Positions 8,763 through 17,290 are shown, counted from the stretch's first letter. The stretch is 64,000 bases of DNA from Myxococcaceae bacterium (GCA_017500825.1 JAFVYB010000030.1:1-64000); one strand, 5' to 3'. Notes: generated by a model not told the origin, from the letters alone. Numbers and translations: made by a program.

Positions 8763-9197
8763 CTAAAAGGTGAAGCGGTCGGTCACGCCAGCGGTCCGGT
8801 CGAGGATCGTGCTCCAGCCGACGAGCGCCTCGACCTTGCCTTCCACCGCGTTGGGGCGGCGCCCGAGGATGGCGAGCGATCCCGAGCAGGCGAAGAGGTG
8901 GACGCGCTCAAAACCGCGCAGGCTGTCGAGCATCTGGCGAATCGTCGGCAGGCGGCCTTCTTCAAAGCGCTCGTCAATGGCCGCGCCGAGATCGTCGTTC
9001 GTCGAGCTGTCGGGCAGGCGCGCGGCGGCGAAGCCGGGCAGGTCGAGTTCGTCCCGGATCAACCGCTCCAGCGCCCACCAGAAAAAATAGAGGTCGACCT
9101 CGCGCCCCATCGCGGCGCCGGCCAGGGCGACGGCCAGGGCCTGATGCACGCGGTCGTAATCCCCGCTGTGAAGAAAGATGGCGATCCTGCTGTTCAT
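8763..9197 (-). CDS. DsrE/DsrF-like family protein
   Basis: A 144-residue cytosolic alpha/beta protein. MNSRIAIFLHSGDYDRVHQALAVALAGAAMGREV followed by LYFFWWAL is the usual start of DsrE-fold proteins (sulfur-relay or peroxiredoxin-like accessory proteins). The second half has FERVHLFACSGSLAILG, where the Cys sits in the place of the sulfur-carrying cysteine of active family members, and ends with a VGWSTILDR motif. No dsr or tus genes are nearby, so the sulfur-relay role is only a possibility. ATG 9197 is chosen over an in-frame upstream start because GGAGGAG precedes it and the fold begins here. Confidence 0.7.
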   Translation of the reverse strand: MNSRIAIFLHSGDYDRVHQALAVALAGAAMGREVDLYFFWWALERLIRDELDLPGFAAARLPDSSTNDDLGAAIDERFEEGRLPTIRQMLDSLRGFERVHLFACSGSLAILGRRPNAVEGKVEALVGWSTILDRTAGVTDRFTF

Positions 9198-9372
9198 GGC
9201 CCGACGAGTGGCACTCCTCCCCCCGCCTGACAACACCGCGCCGCGCCGTGAAAGCGACGGTCCAGCTCAGACGCCGCGGGACGTTCGAGGACCGCGCGCC
9301 CGCCTGCCTTTGCCAAAAATTTCTCCCACGCATCCCCCGCGCTATGGCGCCCCCCCCCTCTCAGACGCCGCC

Positions 9373-9903
9373 ATGACCACCCGCCAGAGACATCGCCACG
9401 CCGCCCTTGCCCTGTGCGCCCTCATTGCGAACGCTGCCTGCCTCGTGACCGAGACCATCGAGGTCCAGGAGGAGCAGCCGACTCCGGCCAACACACCGCC
9501 GCGCATCCACGAGGAGAGCGCCTCGCCCGCCAACGGCAGTGTCATCGAGCCCACGTCGTGCGCCCTGCAGCTGTCGATCGGCGTTGTCGAAGAATGGGAC
9601 GCTTCCGACGAACTGACGGCGCGCTGGTTTGTCGACGAGGCCTTGCTCGCCTCTTCGCGTCTGCCGCCCCAGGACGATCCACTGCGCGAGGGGCCCCGCT
9701 ACACCTTTGAAGTCGCCCGCCACGTGCCCGGACCACACGCCGTGCTCGTCGCCATCAGCGACGGCTTTGCCGACGGCGACGATCTGCGCGCCGCCAGGGA
9801 GGGAAAGGCCGTCGTCAGCTACGAATGGGTCCTCGACACCTCGGCCGCGACCGCGTGCGTCGACCAGCCGGAGTCTTCGGATGAACCAACAGACACCCCC
9901 TGA
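9373..9903 (+). CDS. Predicted lipoprotein, unknown function
   Basis: A 176-residue protein with a short N-terminal hydrophobic segment and a lipobox-like ALIANAAC, so it is likely lipidated at Cys 21 or so and anchored in the envelope. The mature part contains a Pro/Glu linker (EEQPTPANTPPRIHEE) and a beta-rich region with TARWFVDEALLASS and PHAVLVAISDGF, which may be an Ig-like or PKD-like fold of the kind used as spacer domains. A run of nine C (9350-9358) lies in its leader. Its last 23 bases overlap the start of the next gene, so the two are probably co-translated. Confidence 0.6.
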   Translation: MTTRQRHRHAALALCALIANAACLVTETIEVQEEQPTPANTPPRIHEESASPANGSVIEPTSCALQLSIGVVEEWDASDELTARWFVDEALLASSRLPPQDDPLREGPRYTFEVARHVPGPHAVLVAISDGFADGDDLRAAREGKAVVSYEWVLDTSAATACVDQPESSDEPTDTP

Positions 9904-10753
9904 GGAAGGCGCCGCGACCGACGGTGAACCCAGTGGCGCGCCAGTTTCCAGACATGCGGCCGCCATGGATTCGACAAAACGTTCGGCCCAGAGCGCGACA
10001 GATGAGGCCGCCAAGTCCGAGGTGAACGCGCCCGGTGGTGACGGTCGATCCGCGATTTTCCTCTTTCTCCTCGGCGTTCCCCTGGCCATCGGCGCAGCCG
10101 TCTTTGCCTTCAAGGACGCCGACGAGCCCACCGCCACCGCCGCTGTCTCTTCGCCCGCCGTCGCGGCCAGAACTGGCGAAGCAGGCGAATCGAGCTGGCT
10201 CAAACGCGCCAGCGCGCGGGGGGAAAACGCCTCCCTGGAGGAGCGGCTGTCCTTTGCCCAACGCGACGACGCGCTCACGCCCATCGAACCCTTCCGCTCG
10301 ATTCAGGCGCCGCCGGACGCCGACGAACCCATGCCGCTGCAGAGCTGGTCGAGCGGCGCGCCCAAAATCCTCGCCCGCGAATGGAGCGACGCGGGCGCCG
10401 CCATTGAGGAGCAATGCTTCTTCTCGCCCGACGAAAAACCTCTCGGCTGCGGCGTCCTGCGCGAGGGCGAGCGATGGGAGGGCGTCTTCGTCCAGTGGGC
10501 AACGCCACCCGGCAAACCCTTCGCCGAGGCCAGCGTGCTGCGCGAAATCGTCTCGTATCGAGAGGGACAGAAAGACGGCCTCGCCCGCGCCTACCGCTTT
10601 GACGGAACGCCCATGCTCGAAACGCTCTTTCGCGAGGGGCGCCAAGTCTCCAAGCGCGTCTTCCGCCAGGGCAACAACGAAATCATCGAACTGGGCGCCA
10701 AACGGCTCAAAGGCCTGCCCGTCTCCCGCCGCACGCGAAACACCGACAACTGA
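9881..10753 (+). CDS. Single-pass membrane protein with MORN-like extracytoplasmic part
   Basis: A 290-residue protein. A polar N-terminus of about 55 residues precedes one membrane helix (AIFLFLLGVPLAIGAAVFAF). The remainder is extracytoplasmic and includes EIVSYREGQKDGLARAYRFDG and ETLFREGRQ, which resemble the repeated G-x-x-E-R-Y-Y-x-N-G units of MORN/toxin-antitoxin-like beta repeats, although only one or two units are visible. No catalytic motif is seen. It begins inside the preceding lipoprotein gene (23-base overlap), which suggests the two products work together in the envelope. Confidence 0.55.
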   Translation: MNQQTPPEEGAATDGEPSGAPVSRHAAAMDSTKRSAQSATDEAAKSEVNAPGGDGRSAIFLFLLGVPLAIGAAVFAFKDADEPTATAAVSSPAVAARTGEAGESSWLKRASARGENASLEERLSFAQRDDALTPIEPFRSIQAPPDADEPMPLQSWSSGAPKILAREWSDAGAAIEEQCFFSPDEKPLGCGVLREGERWEGVFVQWATPPGKPFAEASVLREIVSYREGQKDGLARAYRFDGTPMLETLFREGRQVSKRVFRQGNNEIIELGAKRLKGLPVSRRTRNTDN

Positions 10754-10833
10754 CCCCGCGCCGCGACGCGCCTCTTCCCGCGCCTCGGAAAGCCCCGTTC
10801 ATCCCCTCCCCCGACACCGCGAGTTGCCACGCC

Positions 10834-12570
10834 ATGAAGGCCGACCGCCGCATCCGAACCTCGCTCATCTCCATCGCCGCCGACATCGCCCTCATCTCGG
10901 GCAAGGCGCTCCTCGGGCTCTTCACCGGAAGCGTGGCGCTCGTCGCCGACGCCATGCACAGCGCCTCCGACCTGGGCGTCTCGTTCATCGTCCTGATGGG
11001 GCTCCTCTTCCGCCGCCGCGTGGAGTCGCGCGAAGGCGACGCGGGCCGCGAAAAACGCCTGTGCCGCATCGAAGCCGGCCTGGCCTACGCCGTCGCCTGC
11101 CTCATCCTCTACGCGCCCTACGAGATCGCCTCGACGCTGCTGACGCGAAAGAGCGCCCCCATCGACAACCTGGGCGTGGGCATCGCCGGCATCCTCGCCT
11201 GCATCGCCCTGACCGGCTTCATCGCCCGCCTCAAACTCCAGGTCGGCCGCGACACCGGCTCCGCCGCCCTCACCGCCGACGGCTACCACTCCAGCACCGA
11301 CCTCTTCAGCTCGATCGCCGTCCTCTTCGCCGTGATGGGCGACGCCATCGGCATCCGCCTCGATCCGATCGTCGCCGGCCTCATCGCCATCCTCATCGGC
11401 GTCACCGGCATCGAGCTCTTCGTGGCCTCGACCCGTGCCCTGATTCGCGGCGAGCCGCTCAGGACAGACGACTTGGGAGAATTCCTCCTGCGCGCCTGGC
11501 GCCGAATCTGGTCCGGACCCGCCAACGCAGAGAACGCCTCGCGCGACAACGACGCCGACGCCCCCGCGACATCGCCCAGAAGGCACCAAAAGCCGCTCCG
11601 CCAGAGAATCCTCGCCGCCCTCGCCCATCTGCGCCCCAGGCATCCGCGCCGCTTCGCCCTTGGCTGCGCCGCCACCGTTCTCCTCGCTTGGCTCGCCACC
11701 GGCGTCACCGCCATCAACCCGGAGGAAACAGGTGTCCGCCTGCGCTTTGGCCGCATCGTCGGCAGCGAGATGAAGCCCGGCCTGCACCTGACACTGCCCT
11801 GGCCCTTCGAAACGGTCGCGCGCGTGCGCTCCGGCGAGATCCGCCGCGTCGAAATCGGCTTTCGCACCGCCCGTGACGGCAAGCGCAACCGCCTCTTTGA
11901 CGAATCGCTCTTCATCGCCGGCGACGAGAGCCTGGTCGACCTCAACCTCGTCGTTCACTACCGCACGCCCAACGCGCTCACCGCCCTCGTCCGCGCACGC
12001 TCGAACGACGAACTGGTCCGCGCCCTCGCCGAAGCCTCTGTGCGCGAAGTGCTGGCCACCGAGACGACCGACGCCGTCCTGACGCAGGAGCAGCCGCGCA
12101 TCCTGGCCCGCGTCGAGACGCGACTGCGCGAGGACTTCGAAGCGCTCCAACTTGACCTGAGCCTCGTCGACCTCCTGTTGACCGAGGCGCGTCCGCCGAC
12201 CGCCGTGACGCAGGCCTTCCGCGACGTGTTCTCGGCCCGCGAAGACCAGATCAAGGCCCTCCAGCAGGCAGAGGCGCGACGCAACGACGCCATTCCCAAG
12301 GCCCGCGCCGAGAGCGTCGTCTACATCAGCGAGGCGACCTCATTCGCCCTCGACAAACGCCTGCGCGCCGAGGGTGACGCCGAGCGCTTCCGACTCGAAT
12401 CAGCCGCCTGGAAGCTCTCCCCCGAAGTGACGAGCTACCGACTGTTCATCGAGACCGTCGAGAAGGGCCTGGCCAACCGCAAAAAAATCGTCGCCAACCC
12501 GCGCGCCAACTTCGGCGGCTACCAGCTGTGGCTCTTTGGTCCGCAGCAGGCGCCCTTCCTCAAAAACTAG
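10834..12570 (+). CDS. Fusion of a CDF cation transporter with an HflK-like SPFH domain
   Basis: A 578-residue fusion. Residues 1-205 are the membrane part of a cation diffusion facilitator with both metal half-sites: D39/H42/D46 in ADAMHSASD and D149/H152/D156 in ADGYHSSTD. These are the residues that bind Zn, Mn or Fe in CDF exporters. The usual cytosolic CDF domain is absent. After a basic linker (220-270) there is a further membrane helix (near 275-292) and an SPFH/Band 7 domain like HflK (INPEETGVRLRFGRIV, then PGLHLTLPWPFETV) with a long coiled coil to the end. HflK/HflC form cages around the FtsH zinc protease. The next two genes are HflC and a second HflK, so this product probably joins that assembly. 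Confidence 0.85.
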   Translation: MKADRRIRTSLISIAADIALISGKALLGLFTGSVALVADAMHSASDLGVSFIVLMGLLFRRRVESREGDAGREKRLCRIEAGLAYAVACLILYAPYEIASTLLTRKSAPIDNLGVGIAGILACIALTGFIARLKLQVGRDTGSAALTADGYHSSTDLFSSIAVLFAVMGDAIGIRLDPIVAGLIAILIGVTGIELFVASTRALIRGEPLRTDDLGEFLLRAWRRIWSGPANAENASRDNDADAPATSPRRHQKPLRQRILAALAHLRPRHPRRFALGCAATVLLAWLATGVTAINPEETGVRLRFGRIVGSEMKPGLHLTLPWPFETVARVRSGEIRRVEIGFRTARDGKRNRLFDESLFIAGDESLVDLNLVVHYRTPNALTALVRARSNDELVRALAEASVREVLATETTDAVLTQEQPRILARVETRLREDFEALQLDLSLVDLLLTEARPPTAVTQAFRDVFSAREDQIKALQQAEARRNDAIPKARAESVVYISEATSFALDKRLRAEGDAERFRLESAAWKLSPEVTSYRLFIETVEKGLANRKKIVANPRANFGGYQLWLFGPQQAPFLKN

Positions 12571-12603
12571 GCGCCCGCCGTCCGCGATTCGGAGTCCTCC
12601 ACC

Positions 12604-13491
12604 ATGAAAAAACTCCTCCTCGTCCTCGGCCTCCTCCTCCTTGTCGGCTACGTCGCCGCCACCGCCTTCCTCTCCGTGCGCGAGACGGAATGGGTCGTGA
12701 TCACCCAGTTCGGTCGCCCCGAGCGGGTCATCGAGCGCGCCGGCCTCGCCCTCAAGCTGCCCGATCCCTTCCAGACGGCCATCCGCATCGACAAGCGCCT
12801 GCAACCGCTCGACACCGCCGTCCGCGAGTATCTGACGCAGGACAAAAAGAACCTGATGCTCGGCGCCTTCCTCGTCTGGCGCGTCCAGGAGCCCATGCGC
12901 TTCATCCAGAGCGTGCGCACGATCACCGCCGCCGAACAGCGCCTGACCGACCTGGCCGCCTCTGAACTCGGCTCCGCCGTCGGCTCCTACCCGCTCTCCG
13001 ACTACCTCTCGCTCGACGAGAAGGGCTCGAAGCTGCGCGCCATGACCGAGGAAGTGACGCTCAAGTGCCGTCAACAGGCGCTCGCCGAATTCGGCATCGA
13101 GGTGATGTCGGTGCGGCTGAGGCGCTTTGGCTTCCCCGAGCAGAACCTTCAGTCGGTCTACAGCCGCATGCGCGCCGAGCGCGAACGCATCGCCAAGAAG
13201 TATCGCGCCGAAGGCGAGGAGGAGGCTTCCAACCTGCGCTCCGAGACCGAGAAGGAGGTCCGCGAGCTCCTCGCCACGGCCTACCGCGAAGCCCAGATCC
13301 TGCGCGGCAAGGGCGACGCCGAGGCCATCCGCATCTACGCCGAGGCCTTCGAGCAGGACCCCGGCTACTACAAGATGACGCGCACGCTTCAGGCCTATCA
13401 GCGCTTCCTCGACAGCGACACGACGCTCGTCCTCTCGACGGATTCGCCGCTCTTTCGCTACCTCGAAGCCCCGCCGGAGGTGACGCCATGA
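12604..13491 (+). CDS. hflC: FtsH-modulating SPFH protein HflC
   Basis: A 295-residue protein with an N-terminal signal anchor (LLLVLGLLLLVGYVAATAFL). An SPFH domain follows (ETEWVVITQFGRPERVI, GLALKLPDPFQTAIRIDKRLQPLD) and then the coiled coil typical of HflC (YSRMRAERERIAKKYRAEG, RGKGDAEAIRIYAEAF, YYKMTRTLQAYQRFL). HflC alternates with HflK in a large periplasmic/membrane cage that encloses FtsH and limits its access to membrane substrates. It lies 33 bases after the CDF-HflK fusion and shares an ATGA overlap with the following hflK, so the three genes form one operon. Confidence 0.93.
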   Translation: MKKLLLVLGLLLLVGYVAATAFLSVRETEWVVITQFGRPERVIERAGLALKLPDPFQTAIRIDKRLQPLDTAVREYLTQDKKNLMLGAFLVWRVQEPMRFIQSVRTITAAEQRLTDLAASELGSAVGSYPLSDYLSLDEKGSKLRAMTEEVTLKCRQQALAEFGIEVMSVRLRRFGFPEQNLQSVYSRMRAERERIAKKYRAEGEEEASNLRSETEKEVRELLATAYREAQILRGKGDAEAIRIYAEAFEQDPGYYKMTRTLQAYQRFLDSDTTLVLSTDSPLFRYLEAPPEVTP

Positions 13492-14591
13492 GGGCGGAGG
13501 AAAGCGGCGCGGCCCAGACGGCGAGCGACGAGATGGCGGCCGAGACCGCGACAGGCGAAGCGGCTGCGGGCGAACAGCCCCCGGCGAACGCCGACATCGG
13601 GCGGGAAGACGCGGCGTCAGGGACACCGTCCCAGCCAAATCCCGAACCGCGGCGAGACGTTGACGGCGGCGATGACGAGTCTGCTGCGGACATCCGGCGC
13701 GCGCTGAAAAACGGCAAAAAGCTCGGCCTCGTCATCGGCGCGCTCGGCGTGCTGCTCTATTTGATGAGCGGCCTCTACGCGATTGAGCCGGAGCAACGCG
13801 GCGTCGTCTTCCGCTTTGGCCGCATCCTCGAAGACGAGGCGCTTCCGGGCATCCACTACCGCCTCCCCTGGCCCATCGATCGCGTCGAACGCCTGCGCAC
13901 CACCGAGGTCCGCACTCTGGAAGTGGCCTTTGATGAGCCCAAGACGCTCAAGGGCGGCGCCAGCGACGCGCTCCTCACCGGCGACGAGAACCTCGTCCTC
14001 TCGCGACTGCTCGTTCACTACACGGTCAAAGAGCCGGCCCGCTTTCTCGTGAGCACGGCAGCGCCGGAACGCCTGATGGAGCGTCTCGCGCGAGAGGTGG
14101 CGATCGTTCACTTCGCCCGCACCGGTGTCGACGAGGCGCTGACCACCGCGCGCCATGAATTGCAGCTCACCCTGCGCGACGATCTTCAGGCAGCGCTCGA
14201 CAGCCTAAATCTCGGCATCCGCGTCAGCTCCCTGCGGATCAGCACGATCGACCCGCCGAGCGCCGTGGCGACCGCCTTCAAAGATGTGGGCTCGGCCCGC
14301 GAGGACCGCCAAAAGCGCGTCGAGGAGGCCAAGGGCGAGCGCAACCGTCAGCTGCCCGAGGCGCGTGGCGAGGCCCAGCGACTGCGCAACGAGGCGAGCG
14401 CCGCGGCCCAGGAAGCCATCGAGCACGCGCGCGGCGACGCCGAGCGATTCACCAGCGCCTGGAACGAATACCGAAAGGCGCGTTCGATCACGGCGCACCG
14501 CGAATACCTGGAGTCGGTCGAGACCGTGCTGTCGCGCGTCCGCAAGATCATCGCCAACCCCGACGCGGAAGGCGTCCGGCGGCAGCCTTGA
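13488..14591 (+). CDS. hflK: FtsH-modulating SPFH protein HflK
   Basis: A 367-residue protein. About 75 acidic, low-complexity residues precede one membrane helix (LGLVIGALGVLLYLMSGLYAI) and an SPFH domain containing EPEQRGVVFRFGRILEDEAL and PGIHYRLPWPIDRVERL, a strong HflK signature. A coiled coil follows (GERNRQLPEARGEAQRLR, HARGDAERFTSAWNEY). It overlaps the hflC stop by ATGA, which points to translational coupling and a fixed HflC:HflK ratio. The operon therefore encodes two HflK-type subunits, one of them fused to a transporter, and one HflC. The canonical hflK-hflC order is reversed for this copy. Confidence 0.9.
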   Translation: MRAEESGAAQTASDEMAAETATGEAAAGEQPPANADIGREDAASGTPSQPNPEPRRDVDGGDDESAADIRRALKNGKKLGLVIGALGVLLYLMSGLYAIEPEQRGVVFRFGRILEDEALPGIHYRLPWPIDRVERLRTTEVRTLEVAFDEPKTLKGGASDALLTGDENLVLSRLLVHYTVKEPARFLVSTAAPERLMERLAREVAIVHFARTGVDEALTTARHELQLTLRDDLQAALDSLNLGIRVSSLRISTIDPPSAVATAFKDVGSAREDRQKRVEEAKGERNRQLPEARGEAQRLRNEASAAAQEAIEHARGDAERFTSAWNEYRKARSITAHREYLESVETVLSRVRKIIANPDAEGVRRQP

Positions 14592-14703
14592 AAACGCGCC
14601 CCGGCACAGAGGCGACCCGGAACAGGTCGGGGACCACACTGGCGCCCGCGAAACGGTGAGGCGATCCGCGCTGCGCTCGATGTCGGGCGCAGCGACTCTG
14701 AAC

Positions 14704-15552
14704 TCACGATCGAGGCTCGGAGGCGACCGGACCGGCGCGATGTGGGCGCTTCGTGTCCTGCGGAAAACGATCGCCCGCCGCCAAAAACTCGACGATCCCG
14801 CGCGCCATCGAGGCGGCGATCTTCCGCTGATAAGCGGCCGTGCGCATGAGCCGCGACTCCCGCGGATGCGTGAGGAAGCCGACCTCGACGAGGATGGCCG
14901 GCACGCGCGCCCCCCTGAGGACGCGAAAGGGCGCCTGATGCACACCGCGATCGCGAGCGCCGAGTTCGGCCACCAGGTGAGCGTGAACGCCGTGGGCGAG
15001 TCGAGACGCCTCCCGATGCGCCGCTGTCTCCATGAGGTCGTCGAGGATGAACGCGAGATCGTCCACCTCCCGCAACGGCGCGCTTTCCGATCCGTTCTCG
15101 ACGTCGGCGACCTTTTGGGCACGCGCTCCCGAGGCCCATCGGGCGAGGAAATACGTCTCGACACCGCGCGTTCGCCGACTCAGCCGCGCGCCTGGCATGG
15201 CGTTCAGATGGATCGAGACAAAGGCGTCGGCGCGAACGCGGTTGGCCAGCTCAATCCGCTCTTCGAGTTCGAGGTGGATGTCCGCCTCGCGCGTCATCAG
15301 GACGCGGACCGGATGGCGAAGAAGCTCCCGCCGCAAACGCCTGGCCAGCGTCAGGGCGAGATCCTTTTCGGCGACGCCATCCGCGCTCACCGCGCCCAGC
15401 CTGTCGCCACCATGACCCGCGTCGATCACAATCAGCGGTCGGGCGTCCCGCGCGCCCGCCAGCGCCATGGGCGGGGGCAACACCGGCGTCAGCCAGAGAC
15501 AGGCGCAAACCAGCCAAAACAGCGCCGCGCGATGATGTCGCCGTGAGAGCAT
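14704..15552 (-). CDS. N-acetylmuramoyl-L-alanine amidase (Amidase_3, AmiC type)
   Basis: A 282-residue exported zinc amidase that removes peptide stems from peptidoglycan, mainly at cell separation. A signal peptide (ALFWLVCACLWLTPVLPPPMALA) is followed by the complete Amidase_3 domain: first zinc His in VIDAGHGGD, second ligand Glu in DGVAEKDLAL, third ligand His in VSIHLNAMPG, and the catalytic Glu in ILVEVGFLTHPRE. There is no AMIN domain or LysM repeat, so targeting must rely on partners. The C-terminus adds a short basic tail. The neighbouring PilZ gene lies upstream on the same strand, 63 bases away. Confidence 0.92.
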   Translation of the reverse strand: MLSRRHHRAALFWLVCACLWLTPVLPPPMALAGARDARPLIVIDAGHGGDRLGAVSADGVAEKDLALTLARRLRRELLRHPVRVLMTREADIHLELEERIELANRVRADAFVSIHLNAMPGARLSRRTRGVETYFLARWASGARAQKVADVENGSESAPLREVDDLAFILDDLMETAAHREASRLAHGVHAHLVAELGARDRGVHQAPFRVLRGARVPAILVEVGFLTHPRESRLMRTAAYQRKIAASMARGIVEFLAAGDRFPQDTKRPHRAGPVASEPRS

Positions 15553-15615
15553 GGAATCGACCTCGACCAGTGACGCGCCTTTGTGAGGACACGTGCGCCC
15601 GGGCCGCGCCGTTTC

Positions 15616-16023
15616 TCAGCGCTCACCCCGCCTGCTGAGAAGGTGATCGTCGAAAAAGCGGGCCAAAATCCGCTCGTCCTCAAGCGCCATGTCGCGAAAG
15701 GCGAGGTGAACGCCCCAGAGTCCCGACTCTTCCCTCTGTGTGCGGACGACGCTGGCGCGGCAGCGAATCTCAGCGGACGCCTGACTCGCCGTCGGCGGCA
15801 GGTGGATGCGGACATCGACGCGATCCGGAATCGGCGGCGCCTCGGCCCGGTAGCAGGCGCCTCCCAGCGAAAGGTCGCCCTCGCAATCGACAAAGGGATC
15901 GTCCTCGCTCACGCGGATCTGAAACGGCATCAAAAGTCGCGGTGAGTCGCGGCGATCCGCCCCCTGGGATCGGCTGGTGGACTCGGGATCGCTGCCTCGG
16001 CGATCGGGGCGTTCTTCGAACAT
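15616..16023 (-). CDS. PilZ-domain protein, probable c-di-GMP receptor
   Basis: A 135-residue single-domain PilZ protein. Both c-di-GMP-binding motifs are visible: an Arg-rich RRDSPR (the RxxxR motif) and, about 30 residues later, DLSLGG (the D/NxSxxG motif). The beta-barrel continues through VDVRIHLPP and AEIRCRASVVRTQ. It could couple c-di-GMP levels to motility or envelope functions, but nothing here shows the target. ATG 16023 is chosen because AGGAGG lies immediately upstream; an in-frame start 93 bases earlier is possible. Confidence 0.82.
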   Translation of the reverse strand: MFEERPDRRGSDPESTSRSQGADRRDSPRLLMPFQIRVSEDDPFVDCEGDLSLGGACYRAEAPPIPDRVDVRIHLPPTASQASAEIRCRASVVRTQREESGLWGVHLAFRDMALEDERILARFFDDHLLSRRGER

Positions 16024-16134
16024 GCGGCCTCCTCGACGGGCGACAACGCGCTGCGGGACAAAACGAAGGCGGTCGAACGCGCGGCGAAGAGCGGACGGCT
16101 GGCGCTTCGTCGGCAATCACCGCCAGGGACAAGA

Positions 16135-16171
16135 AGACCCCTCGACGTCTGTCTGGGACGAGGAGGGGTCT
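16135..16171 (-). terminator. Hairpin after the purine nucleoside phosphorylase gene, possible terminator
   Basis: Perfect 9-bp stem AGACCCCTC (16135-16143) with GAGGGGTCT (16163-16171) and a 19-base loop, 27 bases past the PNP stop. On the minus strand it is followed by TCTTGTCC, a poor U tract, so it may be a weak terminator or an mRNA-protecting hairpin. Confidence 0.4.
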
Positions 16172-16197
16172 GGAGAAGAGAAGTTATCGACGGGCGC

Positions 16198-17040
16198 TCA
16201 CTTCGCGCGACGCGGCACCTGGGCAATGGCCGGCAAAAAGTGGGCGAGCAGGTTGGTGAAGCGGTCGCGCACGCGGTTGGCCGTCTCGGAAACCTCAGCG
16301 TGGGAGAGCGGCACCTTGCTGATGCCGGCGGCCAGGTTGGTGATGCAGGAGATGCCGGCGACACGGACGCCCATGTGGTTGGCGACGATCGTCTCGGGGA
16401 CGGTGCTCATGCCCACAGCGTCGATGCCCAGCGTGCGCAGCATCCGAATCTCGGCCGGCGTCTCGTAGGTCGGGCCCGAGAGCCACACGTAGACGCCTTC
16501 CTGCAGTGGCGTCTCCAGCTTGGCGGCCGTCTTGCGCAGGATCTCGCAGAGTTCGGGGTCGTAAGCGGTGCTCATGTCCGGGAAGCGCGGTCCCAGGCGG
16601 TCGTCGTTCGGTCCCACGAGCGGGTTGCGACCCGAGAGATTCACGTGATCGGCGATGAGCATCAGGTCGCCGGCCTTGAAGCTGCCGTTGATGCCGCCCG
16701 CCGCGTTGGTGACGACGAGGCTGTCGATGCCGAGCGAGCAGAGAACGCGCGCCGGGAAGGCGACCTCCTGCGGCGTGTAGCCCTCATACATATGGACGCG
16801 GCCCTGCATGGCGACGATGGGCGCGCCCGCCAGGGTGCCAATGACGAGGCGGCCCGCGTGACCCGCGACGGACGAGGTGGGGAAGTTGGGGATGTCGCTG
16901 TAGGCGATGGCGACCTTGTTCTCGAGCGAGTCGGCGAACGCGCCCAGGCCTGAGCCGAGGATGATGCCGACTTTGGGTTGAATCGAGGTGCGCTCGCGGA
17001 CTGCGGCGACGGCGGACTGGATCTGGTCGTAGGTATTCAT
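16198..17040 (-). CDS. Purine nucleoside phosphorylase (trimeric, PNP/MTAP family 2)
   Basis: A 280-residue cytosolic enzyme that phosphorolyses inosine and guanosine to base and ribose-1-phosphate for purine salvage. Diagnostic segments in order: IILGSGLGAFAD (phosphate loop), AGHAGRLVIG, AMQGRVHMYEGYTPQ, LVVTNAAGGIN, LSGPTYETPAEIRM (purine and ribose contacts) and ISCITNLAAGIS. Length and motifs fit the trimeric class typified by mammalian PNP and Bacillus PunA. The ATG lies nine bases after the -10 box of a good promoter, so its mRNA is predicted to be leaderless. A perfect AT-rich palindrome lies just upstream of that promoter. Confidence 0.95.
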   Translation of the reverse strand: MNTYDQIQSAVAAVRERTSIQPKVGIILGSGLGAFADSLENKVAIAYSDIPNFPTSSVAGHAGRLVIGTLAGAPIVAMQGRVHMYEGYTPQEVAFPARVLCSLGIDSLVVTNAAGGINGSFKAGDLMLIADHVNLSGRNPLVGPNDDRLGPRFPDMSTAYDPELCEILRKTAAKLETPLQEGVYVWLSGPTYETPAEIRMLRTLGIDAVGMSTVPETIVANHMGVRVAGISCITNLAAGISKVPLSHAEVSETANRVRDRFTNLLAHFLPAIAQVPRRAK

Positions 17041-17049
17041 GGGCGGCGC

Positions 17050-17077
17050 ACCTTAGTGGGGGTTTCGGGAGCGTCCA
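17050..17077 (-). promoter_or_regulatory. Promoter of the purine nucleoside phosphorylase gene (leaderless)
   Basis: Minus strand: TGGACG (17077-17072), 16-base spacer, TAAGGT (17055-17050), GCGCCGCCC, then ATG at 17040. The predicted start point falls within a few bases of the ATG. Confidence 0.5.
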
Positions 17078-17083
17078 GAGAAT

Positions 17084-17102
17084 GGCCAAAAAATTTTTGG
17101 CC
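17084..17102. promoter_or_regulatory. Perfect 19-base palindrome upstream of the PNP promoter
   Basis: GGCCAAAAA-A-TTTTTGGCC, nine-base arms around one central base, seven bases upstream of the PNP -35 box, in about the -42 to -60 zone where UP elements or activators bind. It also lies in front of the divergent sigma54-activator gene, so a shared operator is equally possible. Confidence 0.45.
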
Positions 17103-17290
17103 GCGTTGTCGAGCTGGGCCCTGCCTCTTTTCTGAGACGACAAACGCCCGGCGAAGGCTCTGGAACGCCGCGTCTGGCGCGCGGATGGGGGGCGTAGGAG
17201 GGGCCGCGAGCTTTCTTGGGGGGCGGGATTGCCTGCGAAAGGCCGCCGGGTAGAGCCCTCGCGTCAGTCTCGAACGAAAGGAGCTGGCGC

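Noticed and set aside
10035-11876. Open frame of about 610 codons on the plus strand across the lipoprotein/CDF region
   Set aside because: It is extremely rich in Arg, Pro and Ala, has no domain, and lies in another frame of well-recognised genes; long spurious frames are common in GC-rich DNA.
14592-14703. Possible small gene between hflK and the amidase gene
   Set aside because: 112 bases with no start-stop pair showing a ribosome binding site.
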